Below are positions 46,740 to 57,686 of a DNA stretch of 64,000 nucleotides, piece by piece. The stretch covers positions 2,790,001-2,854,000 of the forward strand of contig JASJZC010000005.1 of the NCBI GenBank assembly GCA_037178855.1, in the 5' to 3' direction. The position numbers were made by a program, and so were the translations under genes. The notes beneath the pieces are model-generated. The model did no database searches. It saw only the letters and a program-made list of their open reading frames with translations, and was not told the DNA's origin. Positions within the stretch are counted from its first letter, which is position 1. Each line of letters starts with the position of its first letter. Source of the DNA: Oscheius sp. JU75 (lineage: Eukaryota > Nematoda > Chromadorea > Rhabditida > Rhabditidae).

Positions 46740-47857
46740 CTCTGTGAGATCTCACTTAATCTGTCCTATACTCTGTCCTATTGTATATGACCAGTTTCAC
46801 GTTCTCGTGAAACATTTCCGCTCTTTGCCCCGTATCAAACTTCACCTCCAACGGGTCTACCAGCTGTTATATTCAGAAACAATAAAAAGTTTATTTTTTA
46901 TTTCAAAGGCCCCTGATTGTTATGAGGGAGGAAACTGTGCCACCAACCTACAATTTGTCCAGTCTTTGGGTGCTCCATATGTTAATCTACCCTGGAAGAA
47001 CCAGACTTCATCTCTACTATCTAAAGCGCGATGACTTCTGTAATGGGCTCTGTATGTTTGTTTATTTGTCTGTCCACGAAACAAAAGCGTGCTTGTTAGG
47101 AATAGACAGATGTGATTACCATCTGTACTTCCATGTCCTTCGGAACTCCGAAATGGTTGTAAACCGGCAGAAGTATGTATGAGTGGAGAACTCTCAACGG
47201 TTAGGGAGATGTGACAATAAGAGCCTTAGAGGACTTCTTGTGGTGAAAGAGGTTCAGGATACAGCACTGGATGGATGATGACTCCTGGAAATATCCTGTG
47301 GAAACGAGGAAGCGATAGTTCTCCACAAGAGACAGAAGCCGATGGTTGAGAGAACAAACCAGATGTCCTAATAGTGGTGGGAGCTGATGGTCGAGAGACC
47401 GAGAAACCTGAAGCAGTTGCACTTTTTACTTTTGCCTATCTAATTTATGCTCTATCCGTTCCATAAATCTCGTCCTCTTCCTTGCCCGGAGCACACCAGT
47501 GACTGATCATTCGTCCTCTCTCAACCCGTTTCGATGTGAGATCATCTGCGGAATGTGTCCCGAGAGGCTTGATCGCGAGAAATCTCATAAAGTTCCCACG
47601 ATTCATGTCTTTATTATTGGCGTAAAAGATAGTTCTAAACGCGACAAAAGTAGAACTGAAAAACGCGAAACCGAGGGCTATAAATTCTCGCCGCGGCGAT
47701 TCCCGCTAGCCGCGATTCATTCCATTCCTACTAGTCAAAACAAGCGATTCTTTGATTCATAGTTTCTTTCGAATTTGTCCATGCAATTAGGAAAAGTTAG
47801 TTGATAGCAAACTCATAAAGGAGACACTTGGAACTACTGGACGGACAATCAGAAGAG
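46740..47857 (+). other. intergenic region
   Basis: About 1.1 kb between two plus-strand genes. It holds an AATAAA at 46881-46886 after the upstream gene and presumably the formin promoter. The frames at 46744-47182 and 47499-47762 have no support. Confidence 0.5.
46881..46886 (+). terminator. AATAAA polyadenylation signal
   Basis: The hexamer lies about 140 bases after the stop of the coiled-coil gene and is followed by a T-rich run. Confidence 0.55.
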
Positions 47858-50800
47858 ATGGCTCGCAAAGGAAAGAAGAGAAATGAAAGCAACGGAGTCA
47901 AGAGTCCCATTCGAGATGCACCGCCCCTTCGTCGCACTGGAAGTACGTTTCTTCCCTCCTTTTCCCTGAATGAGTAGAATGTCTCTGTCTCTAGGTAGGC
48001 TACTCTAAAAAAACAGTCCCCTTTCACTAAGCTGAACATACTCATTACGGGGTCAGTAAAGTTTGCTCAACTGAAAATTTCGGACCTCATGACTGTCTCC
48101 TTCACTCTGACTGTTTGGCTACCTAAAACGCTGCCCATTTTGGTCTCCTCTATTTGGCTCTAATTAAAGACGTTCTAGCATCAGCTCTATCCCAATCACT
48201 GTCCCGTAGCTTTTTGACGAGAAGAAACAATTTCTCCTCTCATGGCCGAGCGTACACACTGACTCAGATTGACTGACCTTTTGCGTCTCTTCACCTTTCT
48301 CCCTATTTCACCAACTCTTAGCAATCAAAAGTCTCGTTCTTTTACTGCTCTTCTCTGTCCTCCAAATTGGTTTTGACTGTTAGTCACTACAAAGGCGGCT
48401 TCCTGTCTGAATTCGATAAGAGACCCTCTCTTTGCAAAAGAATGGCGAAAGACTCAGCTGTTCAGCCGCCGTGGGAATCCAGCCGCGCCCTGATATATTT
48501 CTAGAACTGTCTCTCTTCCTGATGTAAGCCCTGTTTTTCGCATTTCATGTCTCGTGCTCTTTTCCCATTGATTTCCAATCTACTAACTGTCCCGATTTTA
48601 AGCTATCCGCGCCTTTTTCCAACGTGCCAGAGAAGTTGTGGGTCTGAGGAAATCCGATCCCAAGATGGACGATACACAGGTCAGTTCTCTCTTTTTCTAG
48701 AAGCTCATAGAATGTTGAAAAGTGGCCACTAAGCCTGTTATCTTTTGACACCTCTCGTATAAAAAAGGGAACAATCAATGTTCTGGTTCCAGTCGTCGTC
48801 CTCGGTCTACAACACGGCCACGGAACGGACCCCGGCTGCCGATGTCTGTCTCTCGGACCCTGTCGCTGTGTCTCCGACCGGACTCACTCGTTCCGCCAAA
48901 AAGAGGGAGAAACTGCGTCGTCATGGAATGTTTAAGCTACAAGGAATCGAGGAACTCTCCGTCTTGGCCAAAACTGTGACGGATGTCGGAAAAACGGACG
49001 AGGAACGTGTCGAGGCGGCCGAAAAAATCAACACGCTGATAGAGGAGACTGTTGACTACGTGGAAAGGATGCTGATGAGGAAGATGCTGAGCAATTGGGG
49101 TTTTCCGATCACGAGCAGCTGTTTGGAGGAACAGATGAAGCGTCTGACTGATGGAGAAGGGGACGATCAACTGAGCGACGAGAATGGCAATTCCATGCTT
49201 ATCTGGCTCGTAGATGTGGCCAAGAGTCAGCGAAGCAGTCGTCATTTTGGTCCCGTGATGCGTCAACTGGCCTTGGCTACCGAAAAACAGCTCATGGAAG
49301 TAGAGGAATTGCTAAATCGTCTACAGTCGAGTCTGACCCCGTCCGATCCGGAGCACCAGTCGACCAGGACTGCTCTCTCGACTCCGATGAAGTCTCAGAC
49401 CTACAGCATGACCATTCGAAGTCCCGCCACGGCTGTGTCCTTCTCTTCCCCTCCTATCTCGCCAATCAGCTGTGCTGCACCACTGCCTCCTATTGCTCCT
49501 CCTCCTGTTCCTGCTCCCCCGCCACCGCCATCTGTTGCCAAACCACCTCCCCCTCCGCCGCCGCCTCCTTCGTTCCTGAAGAAGGGATTCTGTCAGCAGA
49601 AGGAAGAGCCGGACACGTGGTCCAAATCGTGTAGGACTGTCTCTCTTCGTCTCTCCAAGCACAGATCGGCCATTCCATTCAACTTTCTCGGCAAGAAGAC
49701 TCAAGACGAGACCGTCTTCACGGGAGTCAATCTCAAGGAGCTGTCCACCATGGATCAGGAAATGCTCCAGAAACTGTTTAGTGAGAATGAGCCGCCGTCG
49801 AGAAGGTCTGCTGTGCACCTGGAACTGCCATCGATCCCTTCCACTGCCACAGGACCGAGACTGGATCCGGCTCGCGAGCGTCTTCTAGGCATCACGATGG
49901 TCCGCTTCAGAAAGCTCGAGCCGAAGCAAATTGTTGATCAGATGATGGCCGGCGAGATGGATCAGGACGACATGGATCAGCTGATGAGAGCCTGGCCCAC
50001 GGAGGAGGAACTGCGTCGATTCGGCAAGTTGTGCAAGGAGGAATTGTCGAATAAGAGCGTCCAACTGGTCTGGGAGATTGCCAATCGAGAGGGTCTGAAC
50101 GAGCGTATCGAGATGACAAAGGCCAAGATGTCTCAGGAGGAACAGATGGTCGAGATCAAACAGAATCTGAACTTCTGGAAGGAGGCGATGACTGTCCTTC
50201 GAAACAGCTTGATCCAGAAGGTCATAAAGAAACTGCTCGTCTGGAGCAACTTTCTCAACCAGGTTTGTTCTTTTCTGGTTCTGAATATGAAACGAATGTT
50301 CAGGGAAGCAACCTGAGACAGTTGACGGAGATCAGTATCCGCGACGTGGCCGAGATTCTGAAGCAGAAGAGTCCGAAGGACATGAAGACGACTCTCGGTC
50401 AGCTGGCTGTCCGGACTCTCGATCTGCAGTACGACGAGCTGCAGAAGATCAACACGTGTCTTCTGGATCAGATGCCGGCGCTCTCACAGCTCCAAAAGGA
50501 TCTCGAACAGCTGGAGAAGGCTGTCACGACTACTGGTGAACATTGCAGAGCCAATGCCAATCTCATGAGTCATTTTGGCGCCGCGATTGAGCAGAGAAAG
50601 AAGGCCGTCAAAGAGCTGAAGACTGTTCTCCAGGAGATCGAGAAGATGGGCGAGGAGACGAAGAAGTTCTTCTGTGAGGAGGCAAAGACGCCGCTGGATG
50701 AGCTCGTGGCTCAGCAGAAGAAGGCGGTCACAATTCTGATCACGGCCTGGAAGATGGAAGAGGAGGCCAAGGCAGCTGCTGGACGCAAGCAACGTTCGGC

Positions 50801-50924
50801 CTCGATGATCGACCTCGTGTCCAGAGAGCCCTCCTTCCAGCGGAACACGACGTCGCGCAGGACCATGAATGGCGATGAGGTGCTGGCCAAGATGTCGAAG
50901 ATCCTCGGAGAAGCCAAGCTGTAG
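47858..50924 (+). CDS. divergent FH1-FH2 formin
   Basis: Formins nucleate and elongate unbranched actin filaments, using FH1 to bring profilin-actin and a dimeric FH2 to ride the barbed end. The first exon (MARKGKKRNESNGVKSPIRD) joins in matching phase across an intron of about 660 nt to TIRAFFQRAREVVGLRKSD, then to a large exon of about 1.5 kb. That exon has a helical N-terminal part, then FH1 (APPPVPAPPPPPSVAKPPPP) and the FH2 start FNFLGKKTQDETVFTGV. FH2 includes LDPARERLLGITMVRFRKL, WPTEEELRRFGKLCKEEL and LLVWSNFLNQGSNLRQL, where the usual GNxLN has become SNFLN. A coiled, basic tail ends AKMSKILGEAKL. FH2 looks compact. No GTPase-binding domain is recognised, so it is not a standard DRF type. 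Confidence 0.85.
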
Positions 50925-50936
50925 AGAAGAGAAGAC

Positions 50937-50942
50937 AATAAA
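50937..50942 (+). terminator. AATAAA polyadenylation signal of the formin gene
   Basis: The hexamer begins 13 bases after the formin stop, inside a 55-bp gap to the convergent oxidase stop. The two 3' UTRs must therefore overlap or be very short. Confidence 0.6.
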
Positions 50943-50979
50943 ACAAAATTTAGAAAAATGTTCTGTTTCAGTTCTAGGG

Positions 50980-52216
50980 TCAGATCTTGGATCGGAAGAG
51001 AACTTCTCCGACTAGATGGGCAGCTTCCTTGGCACATCCCCAGAATATCGTAACACCACTTCCACCATGACCATAGTTATGCACTACTGGGACCTTCCTG
51101 CTTCCGAAATCCATCTTCTCGACTTCAATTCTCACCTTGTTTCGAAAAGGACGTAGACCGACGTGATGAGAGAGTACTTTGGCATTCTTAACTTGTGTCT
51201 TCCTCTAAAAATAGAGTATGTACCTTGAGAGAAGGTATTCTCTCCTCATTGCCCTTCAGAATCCTTTCGACTGTCTTCGGATCGACAGTTCGATCCCATT
51301 GATCGTAGTCTCTTGTCCCTCCAAGGATTACACAGTTGTCACTGAAACAAAAATTGTAAAACTAAATGAAGTGGGAAACTTGAGGAGCGTATAGAAGTCG
51401 TCGTCCATGAAGAAGTGTTTAATCTGGGGAGCATAGACTTTAATTATCTGGGACAGATGAATGGAGTGTAATAGACAGTACCTGGCCCCTAACCGGAATC
51501 AGTTCCTGGTCTCCAAGAAGGAATCGAGACCCGAGTCCTGTACAGTTGACCACAGCGTCGAAACCCTCTCCGACATCGGAGAGAGCTGTCAGTTTTTGTG
51601 TTCTGCATTTGCCGCCAAGAGAAAGGAATATCTTCATCAGATGGTCGAGATGTTTGGTCGGTTCGAGGTAGAGACTCGAGAAGAAGAAGCCAGCACTGGC
51701 AGGAATGAGCGGGGTTTCGATCACGATACCTTTGAGGAAAAGGGTGCCGTTCTTTGACCTCATCGGGACTAAGTTGTCTGAAATTGGGCATGATCCCAGC
51801 CCAGAAAGGAGGCTCCTTGCTGTCTTTTTGGAACAGATATCCGGAGTATTCCTGAAAATATATATTGACGAAATAGCTCAACGCAAACCTGAGCTCCACA
51901 GTTTGGATGCTCTCTCATGAACTTCTTGATGTAGTCGATTGTTTCTTCGGTCCATTTTCTGCAAAGAACATCCTAGAACTTTCTGTGACTCACGCGACTA
52001 GAGATTGCTGTGAAGGAGGAGAGACGTAGGGTTCGATGTGTCCGGCTGCAATGTCGGATGTGATATTTGGAGAGAACGCCTCGGAAACTATGGTGACCTA
52101 CAAATTTACGAATATTAAAAGGAGTAAACCTCAATGTTTGGGATGGTTTGTTGTAGATACACGGCCGTCGAGCAGCCGATAATTCCTGCTCCAACCACAC
52201 ATATTTGCCGGGCCAT
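50980..52216 (-). CDS. DDO: D-aspartate / D-amino-acid oxidase with apparent frame shift
   Basis: This FAD enzyme deaminates acidic or neutral D-amino acids in peroxisomes. The start is MARQICVVGAGIIGCSTAVY, a Rossmann FAD loop. Then come IEVTIVSEAFSPNITSDIAA, PPFWAGIMPNFRQLSPDE, VVNCTGLGSRFLLGDQELIP, ILGGTRDYDQWDRTVD, HHVGLRPFRNKVRIE and PVVHNYGHGGSGVT. The C-terminus RSKI is a likely type-1 peroxisomal signal. The GHGGSG and RPFR residues bind flavin and the substrate carboxylate in this family. Between about 51740 and 51780, the frame carrying NFRQLSPDEVKE must change to the frame carrying IVIETPLIPASAG. I found no GT-AG intron that does this, so it may be a sequence error or a real lesion. 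Choosing DDO over DAO is tentative. Confidence 0.85.
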
Positions 52217-52886
52217 TGCGGAAGAAGAAAGACAAGAAGTTGGCAGATTGGTAGCGAAATGTGACCACTATTGTAAACTGACTGATAAGACAAGAAGGGA
52301 GATTGCAACTGGGGGGTTCATTCTAAACTCTGTACTCTTTTACTGGAAGGGATTGTCGGCAAGGCAGCAGAATAAAGGAAGCACTAGAAGCCTGGAAATA
52401 TAAACATTTTTTGACGTCCCCAGCATCGTTTATTGAGTCTAGGCACTGAGAAGTATAACCTCCAGAAGTCGCAAGGTTACAGTATACGCAAATTGAATAC
52501 AGCAGTGGCGGGAAATCGCTTATGGTAGATTTGTTCTCTTTCTCCCTCCTTGCCTTACATTTTTCTAACTAATCTTTTAGTACTTTTTTCATTTTTCTTG
52601 GACAAGAAAATAAATACGTTAGACCCAGTCGTAAACGTTGTGTCGCTCCATTGCTAAAGCTGAAACGCCGCCAACACTAGCCTTTCGAATTTATCTTGTT
52701 CAGCTGATTCAATTGTTCATCTCTTTACCACATTTCTAATTCATTTTATTATCGAAACTTTCACATGTGAATAGACAAAATTTGGTACAAGTATGATTGC
52801 ATTCCCCGCTAAATACTGTTCCTTGTGTGCCCAAACCTCATGAAAGTCTTTTATTCTGTACAGCTCACATATTTTGCAACAGAATA
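52217..52886. other. intergenic region between divergent genes
   Basis: This A/T-rich spacer of 670 bases lies between the oxidase and the TP-rich gene and presumably holds both promoters. Nothing else is supported. Confidence 0.5.
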
Positions 52887-53567
52887 ATGGAAGTTGATGA
52901 GCCCAAGTCGCCCATTCGAGACGAGCGACAGCCCCAGAATGTCAACACTCCAGTCAGTATGGCCCAAGACATGATCATCGAAACTCCGGCCACTCCTGTC
53001 ACGCCGATGACGCCTTACACTCCAGTCTCAGAATATGTAAACTCTTTTGTCATTTTTTTAACAAAATCAAATTTTACAGAATGAGTACGATGATACGGAG
53101 GAGAATGACCTTAGTAATACTAGCATCAATACTGAGAAAGCTTTCCATGTCGGCGGCAAAAAAACGGCTGTCACTCCCGGTCCGATCAAAGCCCGTCGTC
53201 AGCTCGAAGAGAACGGAATGCTCAATTCGCCCTCGGATGCCATGCTTTCGCCGTGTACTGCTGTCTTGATGGGGCGCGGAGGGAAGAAGGTATTTTTCTT
53301 GTTCCCCTTTATTCTTGCAATTAAATTCAGGGATTTTATGATAAGCCTTCAACGGTGAGCCACTGTTGTTTTTGCTTGCACCTGATGGAGGCTTTGTAAC
53401 CCCATTGTTGCCAAAAAAAATTGCTGAATTGTATCGCAGAGCAGAACCTAACCGCCCGGGCTCAAAACGTACCTAATTCGAATTATTTTCAGGCTGTCAG
53501 TGGTCCAGCTGCCGCCCTGCGCAAGAAGCAGCTCGGCTCGATTCCCCTGAAGCTCGACGACGAATAA
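52887..53567 (+). CDS. small TP-rich putative phosphoprotein
   Basis: Three or four exons encode about 150 residues. The start ATG at 52887 gives MEVDEPKSPIRDERQPQNV. A run of proline-directed sites follows (TPATPVTPMTPYTPVSEY), each a possible CDK or MAPK site. Next come an acidic patch (EYDDTEENDLSN), TAVTPGPIKARRQLEENGML, SPSDAMLSPCTAVLMGRGG and a basic C-terminus (ALRKKQLGSIPLKLDDE). No domain or membrane segment is seen. Introns sit at about 53037-53079, 53290-53331 and 53356-53492. The overall look is a small cell-cycle phosphoprotein; that is inference. AATAAA lies at 53663. It is convergent with TRMU. Confidence 0.65.
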
Positions 53568-53662
53568 ACCGCGTCTCGTTCATTCCCGCATTCTTCCCCT
53601 TAACATTTCACATTTGAATTGGCAATCAGATCGCTGTAAATAATCATAGAGTAAGCGTTTTC

Positions 53663-53668
53663 AATAAA
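53663..53668 (+). terminator. AATAAA polyadenylation signal
   Basis: The hexamer is about 95 bases after the TP-rich gene stop and 65 bases before the convergent TRMU stop. Confidence 0.6.
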
Positions 53669-53732
53669 CTCGCAGTTTCTTTTCATAAAAACAACAAAAC
53701 TAAATGAAAAAAAGTTGAATCTACTGGCGGGT

Positions 53733-56385
53733 TTAGAGTGTTCTTGCAACGTATTCCACTTCTGCTCCGCCGAGACATTCGTTCCCTCGATAGAAGATGC
53801 ACATCTAAAAAGTTCGATTTGAGGAAAAGGTCAAAATGCGTTCAGGACTACAATAATGAGCACTTTGCCGTCAGATCATAAGGCGAGCTAATTGGCGTTA
53901 TCTCGTCGAACTGACCAGCTCAAAACACGAAATTATGTATTTTTGTACGAACTGATCCCTTTCCTTTTATTAGACCTCAAGCGCTGTCCTCCAGTGTTCT
54001 GTTTCTGTGCTACTTCGGTGTGGTTTATTAGTAGGAAATGACTGATTTGCTCACAGCTATACACGCAATACTGCAGGATTATATCCGTTACCTGCTCGTT
54101 TGTCATGCTTTTGCAGTCTACTCTCACGTCAAGAAAGCGACCTTTCCTTCGGGAACGACCAGACATTTTCCGTTGGTTAGGTCAAACTTGGCTGATTACC
54201 GCAGTATTCTATTCCTTTGTAGCAGGCTACACCCTCATACTAAGGAGCCTGCCCCTTTCGGAACAAGAACTAGGTCCCAGAAAACAATCTTTTCTCAACG
54301 ACTAGTACTACGGGCGAGTAGATCTAAAAACAATCCCCCTCCTCGACGTCAAGAGTCCTCTCCTCACCCTCATAGCAGTCCTCGAGATCTCTAATCGGGA
54401 GGATTGGTCATCTCGGACTAGTTACACTATCTCTTCGTCTAGTTTTTGTAGTTGTCGGGTCGACGACGTCAGCTCTCCTTCAATGTGATACTATTAAAAA
54501 GTCCTAGACATGTGACTCCTTGACATAAAAGCTCATCAAAACAAGTGGTCCTGACGCAGACCTTTCAACAGAAATTATTGCTTTTCATCGAGAGGATAAA
54601 GGAGAGATCAAATTGGGGAAAGTCTGCATGTCTTTGCGTCTGGATTCCTTCATTCAATCTCACAGCCTTTTGTGATAAACCGCTTCTACAGTATCCAGTT
54701 ACAGGTAAATCACAATGCCGAGACTAACAGTTCTACTAATTGCTCTAATCGCCTACAGTACCTGCGTCGAACACGTCTATTGCGACCGCTATGGGTCTTT
54801 CCCCTACAGACCGATCTATAGACGGAGTAAGGGTGAGATCTGTCACACGATCTCATACTTCAATAGCCGACAAAACTATACTTTCAGTGCCGATAACTCG
54901 CTTCATACAGCCTACGACAGAGCCTTCGTTATTGCAAATCTACCGTAATCCTTCTGAGCCAGCCAAGTTCGAAGAACAGCCTTTTCCAGCCTCTATTGGC
55001 TTTTGGATATAGGACGAATAAAGAGCCTTGACATTTTGGGTTGCCTGCTCTTACCTGACCACTAGCTGCTGCTCTCAAGGGGATTCGGGGTGTGACAGTC
55101 AGAAAGCCATCTCCTCGACGGGCTATTCTGCACGGAACGGACGGATGTGTTCGCTGTATTCGACATTCGAGGGTCGAGTCGCCTTCGTCTAAAGCTCTTT
55201 CTCGCTATCAAAAGGTCAAAAGCAAACCTGGTCGATCTGCAATCCACTGCGGCTCCTTGATCACAATCTGCGTAGCGAAAAGAGCAGGATGGTTATTTCC
55301 CTCGACCTAAATGAGTCCCAAACCATCGACGGGATTCAGTCGTACCACTGTGACATTGTTCGTGTCCATGTTGATATCCACCACGTAGTACCCGAGATGA
55401 TTTCCCGAGGTCCATCGGATTCGTTTTCCCAGCGTGAAATGATGAATGCCGTTGTGTTGACGCAGCACTGTTCCGTCCCTCGTAATAATCTTTCCAGGTT
55501 TCTCCTCGATATACTGCACCTCTTCCTTCCGAAAATTAAAATGAAAAGGCACGTACCTGATCCATAAACTCGTCAAATTTCTTCCGTTTCCCGACAAAAC
55601 AAATGCCCATACTTTCCGGCTTCTGGGCTATATCCATGAACCCTTGTTCCTCGGCTATCTTTTTGACCCGCGTCTTCATCAAACTTCCGAGCGGAAACAT
55701 GGCTCTTTTCAGTTGGCTCTGATTCAGTGTGCACAAAAAGTAGGTCTGGTCTTTCAGCGGATCGGCTGCCGTAAGAAGTCGTACTGAAATCAGTTTGTAT
55801 TTTGAAATATTAGAAAGGTTACTTTTTTTTTGCTCATTTCTACTCTCTTGATAATTTCCGTAGGAAGTTGAAGCATAATGACCCGTGGCCACGTAATCCA
55901 CGTCGAGATTTTCTTTCTGAACATCATTCAATAGGAAGACAAAAAAGATCTGACTGCAAAATTGTGCAAATGATGAAATTTGATGGCCTGGTTGCACTTT
56001 ACGTCAGGAACCACGGTTCTTCCTCGTTTGTAGTTTTCTATCAGACCTCTGAAGGGCTTTATCTTTGGAAAAAGCCATAAAGAGCTCACAAAAAGATCTC
56101 GTTCCAGTATTCCTTCACAAAATTGGCCTTGACGAAGGGGATTTCAAGACGGTCACAAGCTTTCCGGGCATCGGCTTCGTCTTTCGTTCTGGAACAATTG
56201 GCCGATCCTTCCTCCTGAGAGTCCCAATTCACCTCAAATTTGTGAATTTTCTTAGTAATGAGCACGAGACGAACCATATAAATCCCAGTGACGTCGCAAC
56301 CTTTCTTCTTCAAGAGAAACGCACTGACGGTGCTGTCCACCCCACCCGACATCCCTATCGCAACACGGAGTGCCCTTTTTGACAT
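53733..56385 (-). CDS. TRMU: mitochondrial tRNA-specific 2-thiouridylase
   Basis: TRMU (bacterial MnmA) puts the 2-thio group on wobble uridine of mitochondrial tRNA Lys, Glu and Gln. The PP-loop is VAIGMSGGVDSTVSAFLL. VKANFVKEYWNEIFL, the first catalytic Cys in VKCNQAIKFHHL, and DYVATGHYAS follow. Then come ADPLKDQTYFL and LKRAMFPLGSLMKTRVKKIA, and the second Cys is in PESMGICFVGKRKKF. The beta-barrel end has PGKIITRDGTVLRQHNGIHH, TLGKRIRW, VIKEPQWIADRP and, after a final intron of 1250 nt (53805-55054), the last exon MCIFYRGNECLGGAEVEYV with ARTL. The start MSKRALR at 56385 lies six bases after GTTCAG. A mitochondrial presequence is not obvious with this start; an upstream ATG at 56445 (MCLLCISPKVFLNSRLVQ) could supply one. 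Confidence 0.92.
54105..54305 (+). CDS. possible small single-pass membrane protein nested in TRMU intron
   Basis: An open frame of 66 codons begins ATG CTT TTG CAG, and the CAG could itself be an acceptor. The product is basic at first (TSRKRPFLRERPDIFRW), then has one hydrophobic helix (WLITAVFYSFVAGYTLIL), then a polar end (PLSEQELGPRKQSFLND). The arrangement resembles small mitochondrial or ER membrane proteins. There is no homology call and no clear polyadenylation signal, so confidence is low. It lies on the strand opposite to TRMU. Confidence 0.35.
   Translation: MLLQSTLTSRKRPFLRERPDIFRWLGQTWLITAVFYSFVAGYTLILRSLPLSEQELGPRKQSFLND
54715..55012 (+). CDS. small secreted protein nested in TRMU intron
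   Basis: ATG 54715 follows a CAGTTACAG acceptor by ten bases. A signal peptide (MPRLTVLLIALIAYSTCV) precedes DRYGSFPYRPIYRR, which ends in a dibasic site. A 55-nt intron (GTGAGA to TTTCAG, about 54833-54887) joins in phase to VPITRFIQPTTEPSLLQIY and then EEQPFPASIGFWI. AATAAA follows five bases after the stop. If the intron is retained, the frame ends at 54948 instead. The mature chain of about 60 residues has few Cys and could be a prohormone-like or cuticle-type peptide; no family is recognised. The gene sits wholly inside the last TRMU intron on the other strand. Confidence 0.65.
55017..55022 (+). terminator. AATAAA polyadenylation signal of the nested gene
   Basis: The hexamer is five bases after the nested gene stop and lies within the TRMU intron, about 30 bases from the TRMU exon border. 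Confidence 0.6.
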
Positions 56386-56547
56386 TCGGTGCTGAACCAA
56401 CCGTGAATTGAGGAAGACTTTCGGTGAAATACATAGAAGACACATAACAACATGCAAGACGAAGGCAAACTTGAGCAAAGTACTTTATTTTACCCGTATT
56501 TCTACAATTTAAAAATCAACAAACCTATTAGCTAAAAACTATAGCAT

Positions 56548-57686
56548 CTATTGAGACTTCTTTTCCTCCTGGACCTTAGTTTTGGCGTCAGCTTCGGCCT
56601 TCTTTATGCTTTCTTCAATCTAAAAAAGTTTATGTTTTAAAGTAAAAAAGTACGAGAACCTTATTGATTTGTTTGAGTCTAGTTTCAAGACGAGCATGTT
56701 CTTCTGCCCGGATCGTCTTCACAGCATCAAGGAATTGTGTCTTCTCCTTTTCGGCCAGGCGTTCAAACTCCTCCTGTGATCTCTTGTCCTTCAGCAGCTG
56801 TTGCACGTGCTCCTTGGCTCCGGCTGTCAACGTCAATTCTTCCGTGTGCCCTTTCAGATAGTCCTGGAGCTGTGCGAGCTCGTGCTTGTTCACGACCTGA
56901 TATTTTATTTTGGTAGAATAAGGAAATGACTACCTTCTGATGTCTTTTTCTCTCGAATGGCCGGAAGAACTCGTACATGTCGTCAATAAGCTCCTTGTCC
57001 AGTCTCGGAGTCGCCTTGGACGACTCGAACGCTTTCTTTCCCAATTCGCGACGTTTGGCAGCAGTCGGAGTTGATCCTTCCACGTCCATTTCTTGTCTGG
57101 CTTGAAGCAGCTAATCGAGGAGAGTTTGGTAACAAAAATATGAGGAATGTACCTCTAATGCCTCGCGGAACATGAGCTTCCCTTTGGGAATCTTCTCAGC
57201 TGGCGGCTCGTAGAATCCGAACTCCCAGATTGGATCGTTACGATGCTCCCATTCGGTCTCGCGAGTAGGAAGAGGCCTGAAAAGATAAATTGCGAAGGAG
57301 AATGATGCAATCCTAACCTGTCAGATTGTTCTCTTTTTGGAGGATCCGTCGAGCTGATCGTCATTTTGCCCATATTTTCTACGAGCTTCTCGTGTTTTTT
57401 CGCCAAATCCTGTAGCAAGCCACTATTTCAAGTCATCAAAAAGAAACCAACCGCTCTGATTCGATCATCTTCTTGTGCAGCAGCAAATCGTTTTTCCTCT
57501 GTCGGAACCTTTGGAGCAGCTACCTGAAAACGTCACTCCAATGAAAAGCAAATAAGGAGCGTTAAAATAGTGACAGTAACCCACCTTAGCCTTGCCAGTC
57601 TCCATTTTCTCCACTTGCTGCATGGCCTTCACTTTGAAGTGAGCATCCTTGGTCGGCTTTCCGATTGCATTCCATATCCGTTTCAT
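56548..57686 (-). CDS. unrecognised charged coiled-coil protein upstream of TRMU
   Basis: The start ATG at 57686 is three bases after CTTGCAG. The N-terminus is MKRIWNAIGKPTKDAHFKVK. A Lys/Glu-rich helical part follows (DLAKKHEKLVENMGKM), then a likely globular motif (EWEHRNDPIWEFGFYEPP and KIPKGKLMFREALELLQ). The C-terminal half is helical (RLDKELIDDMYEFFRPFERK, LAQLQDYLKGHTEELTL, FERLAEKEKTQFLDAV) and ends KVQEEKKSQ. Six short introns are present. The stop is 163 bp upstream of the TRMU start, on the same strand, the usual spacing in nematode operons. Because TRMU is mitochondrial, a mitochondrial role such as in the ribosome is plausible, but I cannot assign a family. Confidence 0.65.
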
